From Ruminococcaceae bacterium UBA3753 (GTDB taxonomy: Bacteria; Bacillota; Clostridia; Oscillospirales; Acutalibacteraceae), in the NCBI GenBank assembly GCA_002372375.1, contig DFGJ01000025.1:1-35289 (forward strand): 35,289 nucleotides of DNA, in the 5' to 3' direction. Both the position numbers and the translations under genes were made by a program. Positions within the stretch are counted from its first letter, which is position 1, and each line of letters begins with the position of its first letter. Shown piece after piece: positions 16,537 through 24,634 of the stretch. Under the pieces are notes generated by a model. That model worked only from the letters and a program-made list of their open reading frames with translations. It had not been told where the DNA came from and did no database searches.

Positions 16537-17643
16537 CTACAAAATTATAACATCTTTAGTAGCCGACGTCAGGTTTTCGTGTCCATTTTCAGTAATTAAA
16601 ATCATGTCTTCAATTCTTACACCGAGCTTTCCACTTAAATAAATCCCTGGTTCAACAGTTACAACCATACCTGGCTTCAAAACATCGCCACTTTTTTTCG
16701 ACAAAAATGGCTTTTCATGTATTTCGAGTCCCACACCGTGACCTATAGAATGAAGAAAGCATCCCGCATATTTTGAATTATCAATAAAATCTCTTGCTAT
16801 TTTATCAATTTCACAGCAATTTACACCCGGTTTAATGTTAGATATTGCTAATTCTTGAGCTTCTAGTACTGTATTGTAGACATCTTTTTGTTCGGCAGTG
16901 GGTTGCCCGATAAAAACAGTCCTAGACATATCACTCATATAACCATCAAAATTTACTCCCATGTCTATTAGAATAATGTCGTTTTTTCCTATTTTTCTAT
17001 TACCAGTAAAATGATGCGGAACAGAACTATTAATTCCACTTGCCACAATTAAATCAAAAGCAACACTTTTCGCACCTAATTTTTTTACAAACGACTCAAT
17101 CTCATTGGCTAACTCTAACTCTGTCCTTCCTGGTTTAATGTATTTTAAAACATGCTCGAAACCTTTTTCCGTTATTCTCTGGGATTCTTTAATTTTATCC
17201 AGTTCAGCTAAACTTTTTATGCTGCGCAGATTACATAAAATTGAGCTTAAATTTATGTTTTTATCTAAATAACAATTATCTTTTAAACAAATATCTTCCA
17301 ATTTTTCAGCAAAGCTCAAATTAACATAGTCTTTTTCTATCACCACACTCTTCGATCCGGTCTCTTCAATCAGCTCTTCCAGCGATTCATTAAGATTTTT
17401 AAAACAAACAATTTTGAATCCTTTTACTGATTTTTTAGCGGCATCAAAATACCTAGGATCTAAGAAAAGATAATTACCCCTCTTGGTAAACGCCACCAGT
17501 CCGTTGGAAGAAGAAAAACCCGTAAAATAAAATCTGTTGGTTGGAGAAAAAATTAAAGCCACACTATTTCTAGGGCCACCAAAACGAAACAATTCTTCTC
17601 TTAACAATGCAGAAAGCCCACATTTGGATAGACATTTACTCAT
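16537..17643 (-). CDS. M24-family Xaa-Pro aminopeptidase
   Basis: Cleaves N-terminal residues before proline; cytosolic metallopeptidase. 368 residues, close to the 350-360 usual in Bacillota. The N-terminal creatinase-like domain (about 1-135, with NRFYFTGFSSSNG) precedes the pita-bread catalytic domain. All five metal ligands are present: Asp227 (LIDMGVNFDGY), Asp238 (SDMSRT), His302 (IGHGVGLEIHE), Glu331 (VTVEPGIY) and Glu345 (VRIEDM); VPHHFTG near residue 208 is also typical. Elongation factor P, its frequent partner, is not downstream. The ribosome binding site before the ATG at 17643 is poor, so the exact start is uncertain. Confidence 0.92.
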   Translation of the reverse strand: MSKCLSKCGLSALLREELFRFGGPRNSVALIFSPTNRFYFTGFSSSNGLVAFTKRGNYLFLDPRYFDAAKKSVKGFKIVCFKNLNESLEELIEETGSKSVVIEKDYVNLSFAEKLEDICLKDNCYLDKNINLSSILCNLRSIKSLAELDKIKESQRITEKGFEHVLKYIKPGRTELELANEIESFVKKLGAKSVAFDLIVASGINSSVPHHFTGNRKIGKNDIILIDMGVNFDGYMSDMSRTVFIGQPTAEQKDVYNTVLEAQELAISNIKPGVNCCEIDKIARDFIDNSKYAGCFLHSIGHGVGLEIHEKPFLSKKSGDVLKPGMVVTVEPGIYLSGKLGVRIEDMILITENGHENLTSATKDVIIL

Positions 17644-17970
17644 TTATACAACATCGTAACCCTTAAAAATTCCTGTTCTTAATAGAGTACAACTTCTAAA
17701 TCAAAAAGCACAAATAAAAGGTACGCTGATAATACAAAGCTAAAAAAAACAAAGGAGAATATGATCCAATTTTTCTTAATAAATACAGCTAAACCCATAT
17801 AAATAGTAAACGTATTTTAAAAAAATGCAAGCAAAAAGATGAAAAGCTTTGGTTTACTTTATTAAATAGCAGTTAAAGAATAAAGTTTAATAAAAAATAA
17901 TTAAAAGAATACAAACTCATACGCGAAGTTCACAAAAAATATTTCCTTGTGAACCCAAACATATAAAAAC

Positions 17971-18016
17971 AAAAAAACCTCCCCCGGATGCGCTTTCATC
18001 CTCTCCGACAAAGGCA
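17971..18016 (-). terminator. Intrinsic terminator, minus strand
   Basis: Minus-strand RNA forms GGAUG-AAAGCG-CAUCC (18001 to 17986), flanked by CCUUU/GGAGG pairing that includes G-U pairs, and ends in a run of seven U (17977-17971). It lies about 500 bases after rpsU, so it could end a long rpsU 3' transcript or a separate RNA. Confidence 0.5.
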
Positions 18017-18245
18017 AACATCTAAAAATAAGAGCTTTTATAAAAACAAAAATCAAACCCACAAACAAGCCAAAAAACTTACGAGAAACAGCTACAAAGC
18101 AGAATCTTAGCTCTCATTTTCTTAAAAAACAAACCAAACTCTTATCAAAAATACAAACTTTCAACAAAAACAAAGCCTTAAAACTAAAGTCTGCACGGTA
18201 AAGATTAAACCTGACTTCACGACCTCCCAGAAAATAACTTTTTTA

Positions 18246-18333
18246 GTAAAAAGTGTATCCACACTTTAGAATCCTAGTAACACAAGGACGGGAACCGAAC
18301 TCCCCAGTGAGTGGCCACGCGTCAACAATTATA
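18246..18333 (-). ncRNA. Candidate small structured RNA downstream of rpsU
   Basis: On the minus strand TATAAT (18333-18328) is followed by a GC-richer stretch with GTGGCCAC (18320-18313), a hairpin GGGGA-GTTCGG-TTCCC and, at the end, AAGTGT-GGAT-ACACTT plus five T (18266-18248), a good terminator. The resulting transcript would be about 75 bases. It is not a tRNA: the TTCGGTT sequence does not match a T-loop and no acceptor stem forms. No good -35 box was found, so it could equally be the structured 3' end of the rpsU message. Confidence 0.3.
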
Positions 18334-18497
18334 ACATCCGGAGCTTATCTGCCTATTCCGTTAATAAGAAAATAGAACTCCAAACAGAAGAGCCACCCGC
18401 ATGAGGTGACTAAAACTAAAACAGGACCTTGCATAAACACAAGCTCATATAACCATAGCAAAGAGAAAACTTACCCACAAAGCACAACACATAAAGG

Positions 18498-18674
18498 TTA
18501 ACGCTTTTTCTTTTTCCTTGCCGCTTCAGCTTTTTTCTTCCTCTTTACAGAAGGCTTTTCATAGGCCTCACGCCTGCGCACCTCAGAAATGAGGCCATCG
18601 CGCGAACACTGCTTTTTGAACCTTCTTAATGCGCTTTCTAAAGATTCATTATCCTTAACTATAACTTCAGCCAT
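18498..18674 (-). CDS. rpsU: 30S ribosomal protein S21
   Basis: 58 residues, the normal S21 length. The start is the ATG at 18674 (MAEVIVKDNESLESALRRFK), preceded by GGGAGGGG; the frame extends 15 codons further upstream but that part has no family match. RRREAYEKPSVKRKKK and a lysine/arginine tail complete the protein. S21 contacts the mRNA-16S rRNA region during initiation. It is transcribed from the consensus promoter just upstream. Confidence 0.97.
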   Translation of the reverse strand: MAEVIVKDNESLESALRRFKKQCSRDGLISEVRRREAYEKPSVKRKKKAEAARKKKKR

Positions 18675-18739
18675 TTGTACTCCCCTCCCATCTACTGCCA
18701 TTAAAGGCCAGGAGCGCAAACCACAAACCTTTACGCTAA

Positions 18740-18769
18740 ATTATACATCAAAAACTGTGTAAATGTCAA
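18740..18769 (-). promoter_or_regulatory. rpsU promoter
   Basis: On the minus strand TTGACA (18769-18764), 18 bases, TATAAT (18745-18740): a consensus sigma-A promoter with a leader of about 65 bases before the ATG. Confidence 0.85.
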
Positions 18770-18908
18770 GATGAAATATAAAAAAACATAATTTTCAGGT
18801 TTCACCAAGAAAATAGGACGTAAAAAATTAAATTTGATCCAAAAAACATCAAGAACAAGGAAATAATTTCTTAATTCTGTTTTAGCATTATAAAAATCAG
18901 TCCTATTT

Positions 18909-19811
18909 TCAATATTTTCGTTTTCTTAACACAATATTTTTGCAAATAAATAACCTTTCCAAAATAAACTCAAACATTCTTTTTTCGAGCGGTATAAAAG
19001 CTTTCACAAGCAGTATTATTATGAAAAAATTATAAACTAAAACGAATAAAAGACTTTCAAAGCTAATAAGAATACCCAATTTTGCCAACAAGTACGGTAA
19101 CAAACTTTTAATTATGTACTCATTTCCGCACAAATAAAGCGTTTCCCTACCAATTTTAGCTAAAAAATTTGCATTTTCCAAAAGTTTTGCTAGAACTAAA
19201 TTGAATAGAATCAGTATGAAAGTCTTAAAAATCAAAATTACATCACCAAGAATTAAGATACTATCAAGTATTTTAAGAGGTTCATTCTTATCCAAGAATA
19301 CCGCTACTGTATAAGTTGAAGAAATGACTAACAAAATACAAAACACTAACTTTTTAGTATTTGCATCTAAAGAAAAAAGCTTTAGTAAATACGGATAGAT
19401 AACATAACCTAAAGAAAAGAAAACCAGGTAGTAAAACATACTATCAATGTTGTAAATCCAGCTTGGAGATACAACAGGTGAGGGTTTCATCAAATTTTTA
19501 GCTACGAAATGAAAGACAAAAGATGTAAAAACTATAAAACTTTTCCTATTTGGTAATTTTATACTTTTAATAATCTTAAAAGCAATTTCTGTAACAAATA
19601 GGCAAGTTAAAAACCATAAAGCATCCGCAAAAAAACTGTTCCGTACACAACCCCTCAGAACTAGGACTAAATTAACTGGCAAATTTTCCCTCGTACGAAC
19701 AAAGTTAAGAACTATAGAGGAGAAAGCAAAGAAGAAAAAGGGTAAAACTATCGTTTTCACCTTTTTTACGGTGTAATTTTTTAAATCTTCAATTCTGTTG
19801 TAATTTTCCAT
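18909..19811 (-). CDS. Acyltransferase-3 family membrane protein, 5'-truncated
   Basis: A polytopic membrane protein of the acyltransferase-3 family (O-acetylation of surface glycans), 300 residues from the ATG at 19811, with about eight hydrophobic helices. Typical segments: LKNYTVKKVKTIVLPFFFF at the start, DALWFLTCLFVTE near residue 63 and KIGRETLYLCGNEY near residue 218. The same frame stays open for 28 more codons upstream (to 19895) and encodes SCHVALFFFISGC, matching the family's second-helix FH.PLFFFISG motif, but it has no start codon. The first helix, with the catalytic-site histidine motif, is missing and the upstream frames are broken. It is therefore probably a non-functional relic that still keeps a long open frame. 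Confidence 0.7.
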   Translation of the reverse strand: MENYNRIEDLKNYTVKKVKTIVLPFFFFAFSSIVLNFVRTRENLPVNLVLVLRGCVRNSFFADALWFLTCLFVTEIAFKIIKSIKLPNRKSFIVFTSFVFHFVAKNLMKPSPVVSPSWIYNIDSMFYYLVFFSLGYVIYPYLLKLFSLDANTKKLVFCILLVISSTYTVAVFLDKNEPLKILDSILILGDVILIFKTFILILFNLVLAKLLENANFLAKIGRETLYLCGNEYIIKSLLPYLLAKLGILISFESLLFVLVYNFFIIILLVKAFIPLEKRMFEFILERLFICKNIVLRKRKY

Positions 19812-19895
19812 GCACCCAGAAATAAAGAAAAACAGAGCAACATGACAGGAAAATACAAAATGGCAAAATATGCCGGTTTTGTAACCAAAATGTAC

Positions 19896-20457
19896 TTAGT
19901 ATACAGCACATATTCCAAAAAATTTCGCCACTTCTACCCAATTTACTCTTTTTTTAGAACGATTAGTAAAGTAACGACCTCCCCGCTACTACGATATGAT
20001 CCAACGCAAATCGTATGGTAACTAAATAAAACAAAAAAGCATCCTGCGAAAACAAAGACTTAGATAAAAAAATAAACCACTAGAAAAACACACTGGTTAC
20101 CAACGTGCAAGACCTAAAACCTAAGGACCTATAAATTAACCCAAATGAAATAAATTATAACCAACGAAATAATAGCCCACAAAAATAAGAACTTAAAAGT
20201 AACTACCCATAAAATTCAACATTCAAAAGTGACCAAACGACACCGCCGCAGTACTACCCCCACACAATACCATTCAAGAGAGATCACAACAAAATTTTAC
20301 ATCTAAATGGAACCCACAAACTAATGGTGTGTTCCAAATTTAGAATAAACACACCACACGCCCAGAAAAGTAACACAAAAGGATCAGACAAAAAACCAAG
20401 CACCAGTTAATCTACACAAAAGTGAGCAAAGCACCCCATCTAAGCTAAAGAAGTAAA
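19896..20457. other. 0.56-kb spacer, G+T-rich on the minus strand
   Basis: No gene recognised. An inverted repeat TCTAAATGGAAC (20302-20313) / GTTCCAAATTTAGA (20331-20344), with two unpaired bases, can form a stem of about 12 bp downstream of the zinc-ribbon gene. It lacks a clear U tract. Confidence 0.4.
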
Positions 20458-20736
20458 TCAAGAGTTCTCTCTTATCTTTGAATAACATTCACTGCAATAA
20501 ACTGGCCTGTCTTCCCGCGGCTTAAAAGGGATTCGAGCCTCCCCGCCACAAGATGCACAAGTCGCTACAAACATCTCACGATCGTTCTTTCCCTGCATCT
20601 TCCTTGCGTCACGGCAAGATTTACACCTTTGAGGTTCATTTGTAAAACCTTTCGACTCGTAAAATTCCTGCTCACCAGCTGTAAAAACAAACTCATTTCC
20701 ACAATCTCTGCACACAAGGGTCTTATCTTGATACAT
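20458..20736 (-). CDS. Double zinc-ribbon protein
   Basis: 92 residues with two CxxC...CxxC zinc ribbons. The first is CRDCGNEFVFTAGEQEFY...CKSC (about residues 9-41), with the GFTNEPQRCKSCR motif typical of this family. The second is CASCGGEARIPFKP...CSEC (about 60-83). Such small proteins are common in Clostridia, and the precise role is unknown; nucleic-acid or protein binding is a guess. AAGAGGT eight bases before the ATG supports the start. All eight cysteines are present. Confidence 0.85.
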   Translation of the reverse strand: MYQDKTLVCRDCGNEFVFTAGEQEFYESKGFTNEPQRCKSCRDARKMQGKNDREMFVATCASCGGEARIPFKPREDRPVYCSECYSKIRENS

Positions 20737-20928
20737 CCAAACTACCTCTTAAAAAGTAAAAATAACTGCCTTCGAACGGAATTGCACCGATACCTTTGAA
20801 AAACAACGCTCTAAACTACTTAAGCTACTCAGGCGCACAAACCACATCATCACACTGCTATTCTGATACAAATCTTTCTTAAAGTCAACAATTTTTTCAA
20901 GAATATAAAAACGATCTTTATTGCACTG

Positions 20929-20957
20929 TTGATTTTTAGCAAAAAATATTGTATAAT
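20929..20957 (+). promoter_or_regulatory. Promoter of the 21012 peptide gene
   Basis: TTGATT (20929-20934), 17 bases, TATAAT (20952-20957). It lies 54 bases before the ATG and precedes a strong GGGGGAG ribosome binding site (20999-21005). Confidence 0.75.
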
Positions 20958-21011
20958 AGATATTATTTTGTTATAGCTGCCAAAAACAAATATAGTTAGG
21001 GGGAGCAGAGT

Positions 21012-21389
21012 ATGAATTTTTTTGTTAGAAAGTTTTACAAAGAAATGGAAAACGATCCCACTTTTCGAAAGAAAATTTTAGACGCAAAGGAAAAATATGA
21101 TTATTTGAAAGAACCGAAAGATAAACTTTGCACAATCATCGAAAAAGTGATACTTCCTTTGTCAGAAAAAAAGGGCTACAACTTTGACATTTATGATCTT
21201 CTGATATTTGAAGAAGAATCTAGTGTATCGGGTGCACAGCTAATGGAGGAGCCTATGTTAGAGCGTGTGAGTGGAGGTATCAAAGGTATTGATGCAAAAG
21301 GTATCTTTTGTGCTTCTAGCGTGTTAAATATGTCTGATATTTGCAAAGATATTTCAACCTACTGGTACGAAAAGAAAAACTATATTTAG
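21012..21389 (+). CDS. Nif11-like double-glycine peptide precursor
   Basis: 125 residues. The first part has Nif11 features: a helix FVRKFYKEMENDPTFRKKIL, then ILPLSEKKGYNFDIYDLLIF, equivalent to the AkelGydfteeEl segment. The leader ends with PMLERVSGG (GG at 88-89), a textbook double-glycine cleavage site. The putative mature peptide is 36 residues with two cysteines (100 and 111) and several Ser/Thr. No modifying enzyme or C39 transporter is nearby. The strong promoter and ribosome binding site indicate an expressed gene. It is more canonical than the copy at 6095, and both are likely served by machinery elsewhere in the genome. The 185-bp repeat array follows directly. Confidence 0.78.
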   Translation: MNFFVRKFYKEMENDPTFRKKILDAKEKYDYLKEPKDKLCTIIEKVILPLSEKKGYNFDIYDLLIFEEESSVSGAQLMEEPMLERVSGGIKGIDAKGIFCASSVLNMSDICKDISTYWYEKKNYI

Positions 21390-21462
21390 ATTTTTAAGCA
21401 GTAGACGGCCTTCACAATAAAGTTTTAGCAGATGCTTTAAATGATAAATGACAAGTGTTTCT

Positions 21463-22200
21463 GATAAAAAAACAAGTAAATATAAAACTGTTCTGCTTCT
21501 CGGTGCGCCGAAATGGCCTTAATTTTCGAACAGAAAAACCGAAAGTATTCGTCACGATGCGAAAAAAAGGAGCATTGAGCTATTGGGCGTATTATTTACC
21601 ATCTGCCAGCTGGAGTTAAAATGGTCCTAAAAAACAAGTACTTTTGATAAAAAACAAGTAAATATAAAACTGCTCTGCTTTCTCGGCGCGTCGACATGCC
21701 CTTAAATTTCAAACGGAGAAACCGTAGGTACTCGTCATGGTGCGAAAAAAAGAACATTGAGCTAATGGGCGTATTATTTACCATCTGCCAGCTGGAGTTA
21801 AAATGGTCCTAAAAAAAGAGCAAGTACTTTTGATAAAAAACAAATAAATATAAAACTTTTCTGCTTCTCGGTGCATCGACATGGCCTTAAATTTAAAACA
21901 GAAAAACCGTGGATATTCGTCATGATGCGAAAAAAAGGAACATTGAGCTATTGGACGTATTATTTACCATCTGCCAGCCGGAGTTAAAATGGTCCTAAAA
22001 AAAGAGCAAGTACTTTTGATAAAAAACAAGTAAATATAAAACTGCTCTGCTTTCTCGGCGCGTCGACATGGCCTTAAATTTAAAACAGAAAAACCGTGGA
22101 TATTCGTCACGATGCGAAAAAAAGGAGCATTGAGCTATTGGGCGTATTATTTACCATCTGCCAGCTGGAGTTAAAATGGTCCTAAAAAAAGGAGCTAATT
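21463..22200. repeat. Four tandem repeats of 183-186 bp
   Basis: Copies start at about 21463, 21646, 21832 and 22018. Each has GATAAAAAACAAGTAAATAT, then a CTCGG....TCGA hairpin, AACAGAAAAACCG, CGTCA.G.TGCGAAAAAAA, GCGTATTATTTACCATCTGC and CCAGC.GGAGTTAAAATGGT. ACCAT and ATGGT can close an outer stem around CTGCCAGCTGGAG. No reading frame is shared convincingly by all copies. Copy 4 looks like a mosaic of copies 2, 3 and 1. Confidence 0.9.
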
Positions 22201-22341
22201 AGCGAACTTTGCACATGAAATTCAATTAACAGAACTTAACTTGTTTTTGTAAACACACCGTTTTTTTGTCAAACTTTAGGAATCACCTTACTTACCGCTT
22301 TTAACTATTTCCTAATTCGTGCAGTATTAAAAACAAAGGGG

Positions 22342-22371
22342 TTGACATACGTGTATGACATAAACTAAACT
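22342..22371 (+). promoter_or_regulatory. Promoter with overlapping dyad before the 22416 gene
   Basis: TTGACA (22342-22347), 18 bases, TAAACT (22366-22371). The sequence TGACATACGTGTATGACA (22343-22360) is an imperfect palindrome (14 of 18 positions symmetric; core CATAC-GT-GTATG) that overlaps the -35 box, as expected of a repressor operator. Confidence 0.6.
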
Positions 22372-22415
22372 ACCTTTGCTACATAATCTAATTTATTTTT
22401 AAGGAGTTTTTGTTT

Positions 22416-23231
22416 ATGTTCAATATTCGTAGCAAAGGTTTTACTATGTCTGGTGGCGCGTTAACAACTGTTTTTTTGAGTAGTCCCATGCAATGCTCGG
22501 CTAACCCGTCTCCCTCGTTCTGTGAATACTTGAAGAAGTGTTGTTGCTGTTGCCCGGGTCTATTTGAGAAGCTCTACCGCCTGTGTTTCGGAGATAATGG
22601 TGGTTACAACGAGGTTAGCAAAAATAGCTACAGAAGTCGCTACGAGAATGAATCTTACTCAAGGAACATTATTGAAAATCAGGAAACTACTAGTTTAAGA
22701 AAGTCAAAAGACAGCGACGAAAATAGCAGTGAAGAAAATAATAACATCAGTAATAACAAGTACAGCGATAACGAAAGTGAAAAAAATAATAACATTAGTA
22801 ATAACAAGCACAGCGATTCCGAAAGTGAAGAAAATAATAACATTAACAACAAGTACAGTGGCGGAGAAGGTGAAGAAGAGGAGGAAGAGGTAGAGAAAGA
22901 AGAGGGAGAGACAAAAGGATATGGCAATAGAGTGTCCTTTGCTGAAAGAATTACAAAGTTGGAAAAAGACAAAGCTGAGAGATGGAAAGTATTTTTTGGA
23001 AAAATGAGCGAAATATACCATAAAAAGACTGGGAATAGCCTTATGAACGATAGTGAAATGTATAGTGAAGCGGAGAAAATTTTTTCGTCATTTAAGTCTG
23101 GCGATAATTTTGACGAGTTTTGCAAGCAGTCGTGTGAGCAGTTTATGGTAATATTAAAAGATTCTAAGGAAAACATTAAGTTTGCACAAGAGGGAAAGTT
23201 TTTTACAAACGATGTGTCGTACTATGGATGA
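22416..23231 (+). CDS. Exported Cys-rich, Asn/Ser/Glu-repeat protein
   Basis: 271 residues from the ATG at 22416, supported by AAGGAG (22401-22406). The N-terminus is a signal peptide: basic residues, then a hydrophobic stretch ending PMQCSA-NPS (A-X-A-like cleavage). Then comes a cysteine cluster, FCEYLKKCCCCCPGLFEKLY, shared in pattern with the next gene. Residues about 100-150 are imperfect repeats of the type SEKNNNISNNKYSDNE, followed by a run of Glu/Lys. The C-terminal third (from RVSFAERITKLEKDKAERWK) is helical and charged. No known domain is recognised. It is 44 bases upstream of a related gene, probably cotranscribed. Likely an envelope or secreted protein; role unknown. Confidence 0.75.
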   Translation: MFNIRSKGFTMSGGALTTVFLSSPMQCSANPSPSFCEYLKKCCCCCPGLFEKLYRLCFGDNGGYNEVSKNSYRSRYENESYSRNIIENQETTSLRKSKDSDENSSEENNNISNNKYSDNESEKNNNISNNKHSDSESEENNNINNKYSGGEGEEEEEEVEKEEGETKGYGNRVSFAERITKLEKDKAERWKVFFGKMSEIYHKKTGNSLMNDSEMYSEAEKIFSSFKSGDNFDEFCKQSCEQFMVILKDSKENIKFAQEGKFFTNDVSYYG

Positions 23232-23275
23232 GTTGCTTTGTGAATTTTAGTATTTTTTAATTGTGGGTGGCCGTA

Positions 23276-24484
23276 ATGTTTGCGTTGAGGGGTAAAACTT
23301 TTTGTTCAACCGCCGCTTTCCTTTTGCTGTCGTGCTTAAGCAGTAGTACCACTGCTTCCGCAGGTTTTTTTAGTAGTTTTTGTAAGTATATAACTTACTG
23401 TTGTCCGGGTTGTTACGATTGGCTCTTACGTTGTGTCTTTCGTTCCAATAGTACCGAAAATTTATACTTAAATAAAAATCTGCCTAGACTGGTTTTAGAG
23501 TTTCGTAATGGTTGGATATACGCCAGACTCGATGGTATTGTCGACGATGATGCAGAGGCTAAGTTGGAGGAACACAGCGAAGAAGATGAAGAGGGATTTT
23601 CTTTGCTTAAAAGGTCTTCTAGTTCTGTTGAAGGTTTGGAGTTAAGTCGTGAGATTATCAGAAATGATGACAAAATTAACAACAATGCTTCTACGCCTTC
23701 GTCTGAAGTAAAACCCGGAAGTAATAAGAAGTTGTTTATCAATTCTCCTGAAACAGATCTTTTGGTTCCTGACATTGGCAATAATGCGCCGACACCCAAT
23801 GTCATTAATGGTGATAATGAAGAAAAGGTGTTTACTAATTCTCCTGGAGTAGGTTTTGTAACCCCTTGTGTTAATAATAGTGCGCCAACAGCTGACATAA
23901 TTAGTAATAGCCATGTTGCCAATAATTCTGTACTATCACAAAAAGTGGAACAAAACACTGGAGAAAATACGTTTATTGGCTCTTTTAAAGATAAAATTAA
24001 ATCATCGGTCGTTGGTAGTAATAAGATAAATTCAAAACTACCGCTCACAGTTGGTGTCAACGATACTGAGTTCACACTTTCCATGTATTATAGATTGCTT
24101 AAGAATGAGATGTTGAAATGGTTGAACGGGCGGAAGCGATTTTTTGAAACCCTTGACGAAGAAAAACTAGATAAATTGCTTATGCGTGATATTGTAAGTG
24201 CTATATCGGTTGGAGATCCAGAAAAAGAGCAGAAGGTTGAGTTAACTAGGGAAGCTAGGGCACAAGGCAAGGATTTTAATGAGGTTTTTGAATATGTGAG
24301 GAAAATTTTAAGAAATGGTAATCACAGTGAATTGAAAATTTTGGATAACTTAAAGATTAAAAGTTTAAAAGTGTTCGAAAGGACATTAATAGGTAAATCG
24401 GCGTCTTACATTGGGGAAGCTTTAGTGCAAAGTAAGTCCTTTACGTTCTTAAAGGACTTTATTAATAAACAACATGTTAATTAG
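23276..24484 (+). CDS. Exported Cys-rich repeat protein, paralogue of the preceding gene
   Basis: 402 residues from the ATG at 23276 with GGGTGG five bases upstream; a TTG or GTG slightly upstream is possible. The signal peptide STAAFLLLSCLSSSTTASAG has a clear A-X-A site (ASA-G). The cysteine motif FCKYITYCCPGCYDWLLRC corresponds to the CCCCC region of the upstream gene. Residues about 140-230 contain about three imperfect Asn/Pro/Thr-rich units (NNAPTPNVINGDNEEKVFTN and similar). The C-terminal 140 residues are predicted helical, charged and without known motifs (LSMYYRLLKNEMLKWLNGRK onward). It forms an apparent two-gene unit with the upstream gene and ends at the terminator at 24605. Confidence 0.75.
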   Translation: MFALRGKTFCSTAAFLLLSCLSSSTTASAGFFSSFCKYITYCCPGCYDWLLRCVFRSNSTENLYLNKNLPRLVLEFRNGWIYARLDGIVDDDAEAKLEEHSEEDEEGFSLLKRSSSSVEGLELSREIIRNDDKINNNASTPSSEVKPGSNKKLFINSPETDLLVPDIGNNAPTPNVINGDNEEKVFTNSPGVGFVTPCVNNSAPTADIISNSHVANNSVLSQKVEQNTGENTFIGSFKDKIKSSVVGSNKINSKLPLTVGVNDTEFTLSMYYRLLKNEMLKWLNGRKRFFETLDEEKLDKLLMRDIVSAISVGDPEKEQKVELTREARAQGKDFNEVFEYVRKILRNGNHSELKILDNLKIKSLKVFERTLIGKSASYIGEALVQSKSFTFLKDFINKQHVN

Positions 24485-24604
24485 GTAGTTGTTTTCTCTA
24501 AAAATGAGTGGGAATGTGATTCTTAGTTTTTGCGGATTAGCTTTTATATTTTCAGTTTCATTTTTAGAAATTTCCAGTAAGTGCCTGCTTCGATAGCGCG
24601 AAAA

Positions 24605-24634
24605 CGACCCTGTTTTTGGGTCGGTTATTTTTTT
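24605..24634 (+). terminator. Intrinsic terminator after the Cys-rich pair
   Basis: CGACCC (24605-24610), loop TGTTTTT, GGGTCG (24618-24623), then GTTATTTTTTTATTT. It lies 120 bases after the stop at 24484. Confidence 0.85.

Larger units (their letters stand above)
17644..18497. other. 0.85-kb non-coding region, G+T-rich on the minus strand
   Basis: No credible gene. The minus strand is G+T-rich throughout, matching the direction of rpsU transcription. It contains two terminator-like hairpins and a possible small RNA (listed separately). Confidence 0.5.

Noticed and set aside
18280..18320. tRNA-like T-arm sequence (GGGGAGTTCGGTTCCC, minus strand)
   Set aside because: The loop lacks the invariant A58 pattern and no acceptor or anticodon stem can be drawn.
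21463..22200. CRISPR array
   Set aside because: The units are about 185 bp and repeat throughout, without short direct repeats separated by unique spacers.
22679..23176. Long Ser/Leu-rich minus-strand frames opposite the Asn/Glu repeat genes
   Set aside because: They mirror the low-complexity codons of the plus-strand gene; shadow frames only.
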